A DNA stretch of 64,000 bases, taken from Phaeobacter piscinae (GTDB taxonomy: Bacteria > Pseudomonadota > Alphaproteobacteria > Rhodobacterales > Rhodobacteraceae). Shown here piece after piece: positions 17,615-25,024 of the stretch. The position numbers and the translations under genes were made by a program. Each line of letters begins with the position of its first letter. Positions within the stretch are counted from its first letter, which is position 1. The notes under the pieces were generated by a model that was given only the letters and a program-made list of their open reading frames with translations, had not been told where the DNA came from and made no database searches. The stretch covers positions 3,175,001 to 3,239,000 of the forward strand of contig NZ_CP010681.1 in assembly GCF_002407245.1 (NCBI RefSeq), given 5' to 3'.

Positions 17615-18832
17615 TCAGTCGTAGCTGCGCTGGTCCTCAATGACCAAACCGTCTTTAGGCAGGGCTCCGGGGGCGACCACTTCCACGCGCCCCTTCAGCT
17701 TAAGAACTTCCACAACCGAGCGGGAAAAGGCGATTTCATCCCCGTTCTGTGCTTCGATCTGGACGGTCATCGCATCCATTTCACCATCCCGGCTGGCAAT
17801 GACCCGCGCCTTCACGATTTCATCATGCTTGTCGACCAGTGCCGCAACCTGTTCGGGGCGGACAAACATGCCCTTGATCTTGGTGGTCTGATCGGCGCGG
17901 CCCATCCAGCCTTTGATCCGCATGTTGGTGCGGCCACAGGGGGATTCACCCGGCAACACAGCGCTGAGATCCCCGGTAGCAAACCGGATGAGCGGATAGT
18001 CCGGGTTCAGCGTGGTCACCACAACCTCGCCCACTTCACCCACCGCAACTGGCGTACCAGTGCCGGGGGTGACAATCTCGACGATGACCTGTTCATCGAC
18101 GATCATGCCCTCCATTGCCGCGCTCTCATAGGCGATATTGCCCAGATCCGCCGTCGCATAGGATTGCAAACAGGTGATTCCACGATCTGCATATTCCTGA
18201 CGCAGGGATGGGAACAAGGCCCCGCCTCCGACCGCCGCCTTGGTAAAGCCCAGCTGCACACCCATGGCGTCGGCCTTGTCCAAGATCACCTTCAGATAGT
18301 CTGGCGTCCCGGCATAGGCCGTGGCCCCGACGTCACGCGCCGCAGTCACCTGAAGCTCGGTCTGGCCAGTGCCCGCGGGCAGCACAGCGGCGCCAACGGC
18401 ACGCGCCCCATTCTCAAAAATCATACCTGCCGGCGTCAGATGGTAGCCAAAGCAGTTCTGTACCACATCACCGGGACCAATACCCGCCGCATGCAGGAAC
18501 CGCCCCATCCGCCACCAGTCATGATCCACCCCGCCCGGTTCGTAGATCGGGCCTGGCGACTGGAAGATATGGGCAAATCCACTGGCAGGTTTCACGGTGA
18601 ACCCACCAAACGGTGGATGCGCGGCCTGTGCCTTGCCCAAGTCGGATTTGCGCAGAACCGGCAGAGCCGCCAGATCCGCAACGGAAGTAATGGATGCGGC
18701 GTCAACATTCCGCAGGCTGTCGCCATAACCGGGCGCGGCCATGGCACGGGCAATCTGCTGTGGCAATTGTTCCGCCAAATCAGAGGCACGGGCCTCTGCA
18801 CTGCGGGTCTCAAGGCTGTCAAAATTTGTCAT
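17615..18832 (-). CDS. Phenylacetate-CoA-ligase-like AMP-forming enzyme
   Basis: From ATG 18832 (MTNFDSLETRS) it has 405 residues. It is of the PaaK type: small, with a substrate-binding N-domain (FGGFTV, HIFQSPGPIYEPGG), and the adenylate-binding segments SYATADLGNIAYE and PLIRFATGDLSAV. The conserved RIKGWMGRADQTTKIKG region precedes the mobile C-terminal domain. It would activate a carboxylic acid, possibly aromatic, to its CoA thioester. It ends the LIV-type ABC operon, immediately after livF (14 bases), so it probably activates what the transporter imports. The true substrate is unknown. Confidence 0.85.
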   Translation of the reverse strand: MTNFDSLETRSAEARASDLAEQLPQQIARAMAAPGYGDSLRNVDAASITSVADLAALPVLRKSDLGKAQAAHPPFGGFTVKPASGFAHIFQSPGPIYEPGGVDHDWWRMGRFLHAAGIGPGDVVQNCFGYHLTPAGMIFENGARAVGAAVLPAGTGQTELQVTAARDVGATAYAGTPDYLKVILDKADAMGVQLGFTKAAVGGGALFPSLRQEYADRGITCLQSYATADLGNIAYESAAMEGMIVDEQVIVEIVTPGTGTPVAVGEVGEVVVTTLNPDYPLIRFATGDLSAVLPGESPCGRTNMRIKGWMGRADQTTKIKGMFVRPEQVAALVDKHDEIVKARVIASRDGEMDAMTVQIEAQNGDEIAFSRSVVEVLKLKGRVEVVAPGALPKDGLVIEDQRSYD

Positions 18833-18846
18833 GTCAGCACCCCGCC

Positions 18847-19683
18847 TCAGCTCAACCACCGCTTCCGGCGGCGATAGGATCGCACATCCCGGAAACTCTT
18901 GCGTCCGTCGTCGGACATCCCGAGGTAGAATTCCTTCACATCCGGGTTCTCGCGCAGTTCAGCGGCAGGGCCATCCATCACCACACGACCGGATTCCAGA
19001 ATGTAGCCGTAGTGCGAGTAGCGCAGCGCCACATTAGTGTTCTGTTCGGCCAGAAGGAAGGTCACCCCTTCATTTTCATTGATCGACTTCACGATCTCAA
19101 AGATCTGTTCCACCAGCTGCGGCGCCAGCCCCATCGACGGCTCGTCCAGCAGGATCGTCTCCGGGCGGCTCATCAAAGCGCGGCCCATGGCAACCATCTG
19201 CTGCTCACCACCCGAGGTGTAGCCCGCCTGGCTGCGGCGGCGCTCCTTCAGACGTGGAAAGTAGCTATAGACCATCTCCAGATCGCGCTGGATGTTCGCA
19301 TTACCATCGCTGCGCGTATAGGCGCCCGTCAGCAGGTTTTCCTCGACGGTCAGATGTTCGAAACAGTGACGGCCTTCCATCACCTGAATAACACCTTTTT
19401 TGACCAGTTCGGCAGGATCCCGATCCTGAATGCGCTCCCCGCGATAGCTGATCGACCCTTTGGTGACCTCGCCCCGCTCCGAGTGCAGCAGGTTTGAAAC
19501 CGCCTTGAGTGTTGTCGTCTTGCCCGCGCCATTGCCGCCCAGCAGCGCGGTGATCCCGCCCTTCGGGACCTTCAGGCTGACGCCCTTCAAAACGAGGATC
19601 ACGTGGTTGTAGATCACTTCGATGTTGTTGACCTCAAGCAGGGTCTCTGCCTGAACATCGGTGGTTTTGGCTGTATCCAGCAT
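18847..19683 (-). CDS. livF: LivF-type ABC transporter ATP-binding protein
   Basis: This 278-residue ABC ATPase has Walker A GGNGAGKTT, signature TSGGEQQ, Walker B ILLDEPSMGLAP and the switch histidine replaced by Gln in LLAEQNTN, as is usual in LivF. Its C-terminus is about 30 residues longer than E. coli LivF and basic (RSYRRRKRWLS). It pairs with LivG and the two permeases in the same operon. It lies 157 bases downstream of the binding-protein gene, after a segment containing stem-loops. Confidence 0.94.
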   Translation of the reverse strand: MLDTAKTTDVQAETLLEVNNIEVIYNHVILVLKGVSLKVPKGGITALLGGNGAGKTTTLKAVSNLLHSERGEVTKGSISYRGERIQDRDPAELVKKGVIQVMEGRHCFEHLTVEENLLTGAYTRSDGNANIQRDLEMVYSYFPRLKERRRSQAGYTSGGEQQMVAMGRALMSRPETILLDEPSMGLAPQLVEQIFEIVKSINENEGVTFLLAEQNTNVALRYSHYGYILESGRVVMDGPAAELRENPDVKEFYLGMSDDGRKSFRDVRSYRRRKRWLS

Positions 19684-19727
19684 CTTTTGTTGTCCTCACG
19701 CGGTCCTGACCCGATCGCCCTGTTCCG

Positions 19728-19832
19728 GGTCTGTCAGTGGGTGCGGCCCTCGCGCGCCGCACCGGATGATATGCGCGCCAGCTGCGACGCGGTTCGGCAG
19801 ATCCGCCCCCGACCGAAAGCCGGGGACAGACC
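19728..19832 (-). other. Stem-loop region between the binding-protein gene and livF
   Basis: In the 157-base gap, GTGCGGC/GCCGCAC form a 7-bp stem (19741-19747 with 19756-19762). GGTCTGTC/GACAGACC (19728-19735 with 19825-19832) can close a larger arm around it. There is no U-tract, so it is more likely an mRNA stabiliser or partial attenuator keeping binding-protein mRNA in excess than a full terminator. This is inferred from position and pairing. Confidence 0.5.
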
Positions 19833-19840
19833 AGACTGCG

Positions 19841-21124
19841 TTACTTGCAGCCCGCCTCGATGTTGTTTTCCTTGGCATAGGCCATGGAATCTTCCTCGAT
19901 CAGCGGCTGGATCACATCGCGGTCGCTGGGTGCGAAATCGCTGATCAGATTCCAGGTTTTGGCCGAGGCATCCCACTGGGTCATCCCAACCAGACCGGGG
20001 CCACCGTGGTTTTCACAGGAAACGTTGAAGGAGGGACCGAAATACGGCATTCCCAGCGCAGACATGCGCGCCTCGGGCATCTCCAAGGCTTCCATACCAT
20101 CACGCATCATCGCCGGGGTGATGTCGTTGGTGCCATGGATTTCCTGGGCCGTCTTTGCCGCTTCTACAGCCAGCATCGCCGCATACATGCCGCGGTTATA
20201 GAGCACGTTGCCAATCTGATCGCCGGCACCAGCCGCAAGCCCCTTGTCCACAACATGCGTCTGGATATCCCCGAACACAGGGAAGTCACGACCCACACCA
20301 TGGAAGGTCACAGCCTTGTAGCCATTGGCCTTTTCGCCTGCCGCCATCACGTCATGCTCAGCACCGGACCACCAGACGCCGATGAAATTCTCCATCGGAT
20401 AGCGAATATTGGCGGCTTCCTGAATGGCAACCTGGTTCATCACGCCCCAGCCCCACATGATCACGAAATCCGGACGGTCGCGACGGATCTGCAACCACTG
20501 GGATTTCTGCTCCTGACCGGGGTGGTCGACGGGCAGTGTCGACAGGGTGAAGCCGTGTTTCTTCGACAGCTCCTCCAGCGTCCGGATCGGCTCCTTGCCA
20601 TAGGCGGAGTTGTGGAACAGCAGCGAGATTTTCTTACCGTTCAGATCACCGCCGTTTTCTTCCAGCAGATAGTTGATGATCCCCGAGGCACCATCCCAGT
20701 AGTTGGCAGGATAGTTGAAGACATTGCTGAACACTTCGCCATTTGCCGCCGATGTCCGGCCATAGCCCATGGTGTGCAGCGGAATGCCATCTGCGGTTAC
20801 TTTTGGGATCAGCTGATAGGTGATGCCGGTGGACAGCGGTTGATAGACCAGCGCGCCTTCGCCCTTGGTCGACTCATAGCATTCCACACCTTTCTCAGTG
20901 TTGTAGCCAGTCTCGCATTCGATGACCTTTGCCTTCACGCCATTGATGCCGCCGTCGCGCTCATTGACCAGCGTGAAGTAATCCGCATAGCCATCCGCAA
21001 AGGGGATACCGCCAGCCGCATAGGGGCCGGTACGATAACTCAGCGACGGAAACACCAGGTCCGCCATGGCAGGGCCAGCGGCCATCACGGCGCCCAGCGC
21101 CAGAGTTGTCAGTTTCATTTTCAT
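19841..21124 (-). CDS. LIV-type ABC transporter substrate-binding protein
   Basis: This 427-residue periplasmic protein begins MKMKLTTLALGAVMAAGPAMA, a clear Sec signal. The mature part is of the LivK-like type I binding fold (Peripla_BP_6): YAAGGIPFADGYADYFTLVNERDGGING, LFHNSAYGKEPIRTLEEL and HGVGRDFPVFGDIQTHV. At about 405 mature residues it is longer than LivK (about 346), as in subfamilies that bind aromatic or fatty acids or other carboxylates. Because CoA ligases begin and end the operon, the ligand is probably a carboxylic acid rather than an amino acid; that is inference. Confidence 0.92.
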   Translation of the reverse strand: MKMKLTTLALGAVMAAGPAMADLVFPSLSYRTGPYAAGGIPFADGYADYFTLVNERDGGINGVKAKVIECETGYNTEKGVECYESTKGEGALVYQPLSTGITYQLIPKVTADGIPLHTMGYGRTSAANGEVFSNVFNYPANYWDGASGIINYLLEENGGDLNGKKISLLFHNSAYGKEPIRTLEELSKKHGFTLSTLPVDHPGQEQKSQWLQIRRDRPDFVIMWGWGVMNQVAIQEAANIRYPMENFIGVWWSGAEHDVMAAGEKANGYKAVTFHGVGRDFPVFGDIQTHVVDKGLAAGAGDQIGNVLYNRGMYAAMLAVEAAKTAQEIHGTNDITPAMMRDGMEALEMPEARMSALGMPYFGPSFNVSCENHGGPGLVGMTQWDASAKTWNLISDFAPSDRDVIQPLIEEDSMAYAKENNIEAGCK

Positions 21125-21201
21125 CGGGTCTCATCCTCCCTTGAATTGTCCGATGTGGGTCACAGCGGGGGTTGATCTTGTTATTGCCCCGCGGTCTTGC
21201 T

Positions 21202-21232
21202 TGGCCGGTCCCGCTTAGTGCGGGAAAGGCCA
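21202..21232 (-). other. Stem-loop at the 3' end of livM
   Basis: TGGCC...GGCCA and an inner CCCGC-TTAGT-GCGGG hairpin span the last codons of livM and the gap to the binding-protein gene. They could set the 5' border of a stable binding-protein mRNA segment. No T-run follows. Confidence 0.4.
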
Positions 21233-22291
21233 GAGTCTCAGTTTTTCCTTGGCCACGCGCCACAGCTGGGCGATGCCATGCGGCTCCGCGATCAGGAAGA
21301 TCACGATCAGCGCACCAACAATTACCAATTGGATATGGGCCACGATATCCGTGGGCCAGCCGAGCACATCCACGCCCACGACCTTCAGAACGACCGGCAG
21401 CAGCACCAGGAACGCTGCCCCAGCAAAGGAGCCAAAGATCGAGCCCAAGCCGCCGATGATCACCATGAACAGCACCAGGAATGATTTGTTGATGCCAAAG
21501 GCTTCACCAACTTCGACGGCGCCAAGATAGACAGAAAAGAACAGCGCGCCGGAAACCCCGATGAAGAAGCCCGACACCCCAAAGGCCGAGAGCTTGGCCT
21601 TTAGCGGGTTCACCCCGATGATCTCAGCCGCAATGTCCATGTCACGGATCGCCATCCAGCTGCGGCCTACGGTCCCGCGGGTCAGGTTGCGGGCAACCAA
21701 TGCGCAGAAGGCCAGAAAAATCAGGCTGAACATATAGGTGGCCCAGGCCGGTGCATTGGGGCCAGTGATGATGATGCCGAACACATCCCGTTCAGGCGCG
21801 CTGATCTGACCCGAGGCGGAGTAGTTGTAGAACCACGGCACCCGGTTGAAGAGCCAGACCAGAAAAAACTGCGCCGCCAGCGTTGCCACGGCAAGGTAGA
21901 ACCCCTTGATCCTCAGCGATGGCAGACCAAACCCGATGCACACCAGCGCTGTGATACCACCGGCAAGCAACACGTGAATGAACATGCTCATTTCCGGAAA
22001 CGCCGTCATCAGCTTGTAGCAGGCATAGGCGCCCACAGCCATGAAACCACCAGTCCCGAGGGACACCTGACCGCAGTATCCGACCAGAATATTCAGGCCA
22101 ATTGCGGCGATTGAGTAGATCAGAAACGGCAGCAGGATCGCATTGGCCCAGTAATCATTTACCACAAAAGGCACCACCAGGAACGCTAGCGCCAGCACCA
22201 CATAGTAGCGGATCCGGTCAAACTTGATCGGGAAGGTCTGACTGTCATCTTGGTAGGAGGTTTTGAAATCTCCGGCTTCACGATAGAACAT
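21215..22291 (-). CDS. livM: LivM-type ABC transporter permease
   Basis: This 358-residue inner-membrane permease has about nine to ten helices. The first cytoplasmic part (about 35 residues, DFKTSYQDDSQTFPIKFDR) is hydrophilic. The motifs GLNILVGYCGQVSLGTGGFMA and SWMAIRDMDIAAEIIGVNPLKAK (the latter the cytoplasmic loop that meets the ATPases) are typical for LivM. It follows the small membrane-protein gene with a 3-base gap. Confidence 0.94.
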   Translation of the reverse strand: MFYREAGDFKTSYQDDSQTFPIKFDRIRYYVVLALAFLVVPFVVNDYWANAILLPFLIYSIAAIGLNILVGYCGQVSLGTGGFMAVGAYACYKLMTAFPEMSMFIHVLLAGGITALVCIGFGLPSLRIKGFYLAVATLAAQFFLVWLFNRVPWFYNYSASGQISAPERDVFGIIITGPNAPAWATYMFSLIFLAFCALVARNLTRGTVGRSWMAIRDMDIAAEIIGVNPLKAKLSAFGVSGFFIGVSGALFFSVYLGAVEVGEAFGINKSFLVLFMVIIGGLGSIFGSFAGAAFLVLLPVVLKVVGVDVLGWPTDIVAHIQLVIVGALIVIFLIAEPHGIAQLWRVAKEKLRLWPFPH

Positions 22292-22294
22292 GAC

Positions 22295-22552
22295 TCAGAT
22301 GCTCCCTTCTTGCTGCGCGCGGTTTCTCTGACCCGCGTCGAGTTGATTTGTCTTGCTTGCGTAGCCCGTTTGCTCGGCCACACGGGCCAGTCGCAAATAG
22401 GCAAGGATACCGGTGATCAGCCCCGCCGCCGCCAGCAGCGATGCTGTGACCATCTGCGCCTCCGAAAACCCTTCGGCGGTCAGCGCTAGGTAGCCAAAGG
22501 CCCAGAACCCGGCCCACGCAATCACATTGACGATGGCAATCAGCTTGGTCAT
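22295..22552 (-). CDS. Small membrane protein of the LIV-type operon
   Basis: This 85-residue protein has two predicted transmembrane helices (about 4-26 and 33-54) followed by a polar tail. I recognise no named family. GGAGGGG lies just before the ATG, and its stop is 3 bases from livM, so it is truly expressed and coupled to the transporter. It might be an accessory subunit or a conserved operon passenger; nothing in the sequence decides this. Confidence 0.7.
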   Translation of the reverse strand: MTKLIAIVNVIAWAGFWAFGYLALTAEGFSEAQMVTASLLAAAGLITGILAYLRLARVAEQTGYASKTNQLDAGQRNRAQQEGSI

Positions 22553-22654
22553 CTGACCCCTCCGACGTTAACCATTTCTTCGGATTTCCGGCTTTCGCCA
22601 CATTTCGCCCAATTCTCTGTGCCATCTTCTGCGTGGGAAAAGTGAGTGGGAACG

Positions 22655-22999
22655 ATGAGTGCAATTTTGCAGGAAATCCGGCAGCTAGAGGCTGCCCGGG
22701 ACAGGGGAGACATATCCCCCGAGGACTTTACCAAGGCGAAGAACCGGCTGTTGAGCACAGTCGAAGACGCGACAGTGCTACCGCAGGCCAATCGCCACCC
22801 CCCCCCGTGCGCCACAGCGCGGCAATCGGGGACCACGGCCTCTACGGCCTGGGGCATGTTGCTTTTGGCGCTATGCGCCGCTGCTGTCATGACGGTTCTT
22901 GTCGGCCAATTGGTCGGCGACATCACCATCGCCTTCACACTGGTGGTCACCGTCTTTGCCGCCATCGTCGTCGCCGCCTTCCGTCGCCTGGAAGGCTGA
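22655..22999 (+). CDS. Small membrane protein with SHOCT-like N-terminal segment
   Basis: This 114-residue protein starts at ATG 22655; a GTG three codons earlier is possible. The N-terminal 35 residues (ILQEIRQLEAARDRGDISPEDFTKAKNRLL) resemble the SHOCT pattern, an amphipathic helix pair with the D/G-x-I-S/T-x-x-E/D-F-x-x-K core. A Pro/Ala/Thr linker and two hydrophobic helices (about 66-88 and 90-108) follow. It is transcribed against the surrounding LIV-type operon, in the 500-base gap between livH and the small membrane-protein gene. Function is unknown. Confidence 0.65.
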   Translation: MSAILQEIRQLEAARDRGDISPEDFTKAKNRLLSTVEDATVLPQANRHPPPCATARQSGTTASTAWGMLLLALCAAAVMTVLVGQLVGDITIAFTLVVTVFAAIVVAAFRRLEG

Positions 23000-23056
23000 A
23001 GAGACCGGCATGGCGCGGCCGTATTCCGGTGGCGCCATGCAGACATGATAACGGCC

Positions 23057-24043
23057 TCAGACCCGTTCAATGATCTTCTCCCCGAACAGACCCTGCGGGC
23101 GGAACACCAGGAACAGCAGGGCCAGCACATAGGCAAACCAGTTCTCCGTCGCGCCGCCAACCATCGGGCCGACCAGGAATTCGAACAGTTTTTCACCAAC
23201 ACCGATGATCAGCCCGCCGACAATCGCGCCAGGGATCGAGGTGAAGCCGCCAAGCATCAGCACCGGCAGAGCTTTCAGTGCGATCAGCGACAGGGAGAAC
23301 TGTACGCCGGATTTGGTGCCCCACATGATGCCGGCGACCAGCGCGACAAACCCCGCAACAGACCAAACCAGCACCCAGATGAAATTCAGCGAGATGCCAA
23401 CCGACAAGGCCGCCTGGTGATCATCCGCAACAGCCCGCATCGCGCGGCCCTGTTTGGTGTACTGCGCAAAGGCGACCAACCCCATGACCAGCAGCGCGGC
23501 AATAACCGTCGCTACGATATCGAGGTTGTCGATGAAGAAGCCGTAGTCGAAGATCTGATAGGTGGTCTCGTCAATCCACAGGTTGATCCCCTGCGGCAGG
23601 CCGACATCCAGCGCTTTGATCTCGGACCCCCACATCAGATCCGCCACCCCTTCAAGGAAATAGGCAAGTCCAATGGTGGCCATGAACAGAATGATCGGCT
23701 CCTGCCCGACCAGATGGCGCATCACGAAATGCTGTACCATCCAGGCCAGCAGCACCATCACGCCCACTGTCATGAGAATTGCGATAAAGGACGGGACGGT
23801 CCAACCGAAATGGGTGATATGCCCCCCGAAGATCGCATTGATCACATGGGAGAACGGCACCTGGCCGTTCATAATTCCCACCAGCGTCATGGCCGCAAAC
23901 AGCGCCATCACACCCTGTGCATAGTTGAAGATGCCCGAAGCCTTGTAAATCAGGACAAAACCCAGCGCGACCAGCGCATAAAGCACGCCCGCCATCAGGC
24001 CGTTCAGCGTGACTTCCATCGCAAAGACGAGTTGTTCAGGCAT
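23057..24043 (-). CDS. livH: LivH-type ABC transporter permease
   Basis: The start ATG 24043 (MPEQLVFAMEVTLNG) is preceded by GGGAGGAGAGCGGG; an upstream ATG gives six extra residues but a poorer site. The 328-residue protein has about eight helices with LYALVALGFVLIYKASGIFNYAQG, the LivH N-terminal hallmark, and the cytoplasmic loop GRAMRAVADDHQAALSVGIS contacting the ATPases. The C-terminal FRPQGLFGEKIIERV is also typical. Confidence 0.94.
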   Translation of the reverse strand: MPEQLVFAMEVTLNGLMAGVLYALVALGFVLIYKASGIFNYAQGVMALFAAMTLVGIMNGQVPFSHVINAIFGGHITHFGWTVPSFIAILMTVGVMVLLAWMVQHFVMRHLVGQEPIILFMATIGLAYFLEGVADLMWGSEIKALDVGLPQGINLWIDETTYQIFDYGFFIDNLDIVATVIAALLVMGLVAFAQYTKQGRAMRAVADDHQAALSVGISLNFIWVLVWSVAGFVALVAGIMWGTKSGVQFSLSLIALKALPVLMLGGFTSIPGAIVGGLIIGVGEKLFEFLVGPMVGGATENWFAYVLALLFLVFRPQGLFGEKIIERV

Positions 24044-24117
24044 CCCGCTCTCCTCCCGCAAGTGTCTTCAGAGACGCTTGCCAAAAAATTTCATAATTTT
24101 TCCCGCCGAGCTGCTGA

Positions 24118-24927
24118 TCAGTCATGGCTAACCCCCAGATAGGCATCAATCACATCCTGATTGTTGCGCACTTCGTCGGGGGTGCCGTCACCAATCTTCT
24201 TGCCATAGTCCATCACGACAACACGATCAGACAGGTCCATGACGACACCCATGTCATGTTCAATCAGCGCAATGGTGGTGCCGAATTCATCGTTCACATC
24301 AAGTATGAAGCGGGACATGTCCTCTTTCTCCTCGACGTTCATGCCCGCCATCGGCTCGTCCAGCAGCAAAAGTTTGGGTTCCGCGGCCAGCGCGCGCGCC
24401 AGCTCAACCCGTTTTTTCAGGCCATAAGGCAGACGTGCCACTGGTGTCTTGCGGATATGCTGGATCTCGAGAAAATCGATGATCCGTTCCACCGCCTCGC
24501 GGTTTTCGGTCTCTTCCGCCTCCGCCTTGCCGCGCCAGATCGCCTGCTGAAAAATATTGGTTTTCATGAAGTTGAGGCGCCCGGTCATCACATTGTCCAG
24601 CACGCTCATGCCATCAAACAACGCGATATTCTGGAACGTACGTGCGATGCCCTGACGGGCCACTTCATAGGGGCGCATCTGCGGGCGGGGTTTGCCGCGA
24701 AACAGCACCTCGCCTTCCTGCGGCACATAAAACCCCGAGATCACATTCAACATCGAGGATTTTCCCGCGCCGTTGGGGCCGATAATGGCCCGGATCTCAC
24801 CCTCGCGAATGTCAAAGGAGATATCCTTGATCGCAACCACGCCGCCAAAGCGCAGGGTGATGTTTTTCATCTCCATCACCACGCCGCCGATCTTGCGCCC
24901 GTCCTCGGTGATATAGCCGTCTTCCAT
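24118..24927 (-). CDS. livG: LivG-type ABC transporter ATP-binding protein
   Basis: The ATG at 24927 (MEDGYITEDGRKIGG) gives 269 residues, close to the family norm. Longer readings would overlap the upstream ligase gene; a GTG three codons earlier is also possible. Walker A is GPNGAGKSS. The signature region RLPYGLKKRVELARAL replaces the canonical LSGGQ, as is common in LivG. Walker B is LLLLDEPMAGM and the switch His is in LIEHDMGVV. It works with LivF and the permeases LivH and LivM. Confidence 0.93.
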   Translation of the reverse strand: MEDGYITEDGRKIGGVVMEMKNITLRFGGVVAIKDISFDIREGEIRAIIGPNGAGKSSMLNVISGFYVPQEGEVLFRGKPRPQMRPYEVARQGIARTFQNIALFDGMSVLDNVMTGRLNFMKTNIFQQAIWRGKAEAEETENREAVERIIDFLEIQHIRKTPVARLPYGLKKRVELARALAAEPKLLLLDEPMAGMNVEEKEDMSRFILDVNDEFGTTIALIEHDMGVVMDLSDRVVVMDYGKKIGDGTPDEVRNNQDVIDAYLGVSHD

Positions 24928-25024
24928 ATCCTTCACGACACCGCGCCTTTCGCATTGTTGTTTTGTTTTAGATGGCTTCGCGCCGCTGCCGACCGCATCG
25001 CTGCGGGTCTTGTCATCAACTGTC

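Noticed and set aside
17420..18877. A 485-codon plus-strand frame
   Set aside because: Antisense to the PaaK-like ligase, with atypical composition and no domain.
19661..21175. A 504-codon plus-strand frame
   Set aside because: Antisense to the LIV-type binding-protein gene; rich in His/Gln/Arg as expected for a shadow frame.
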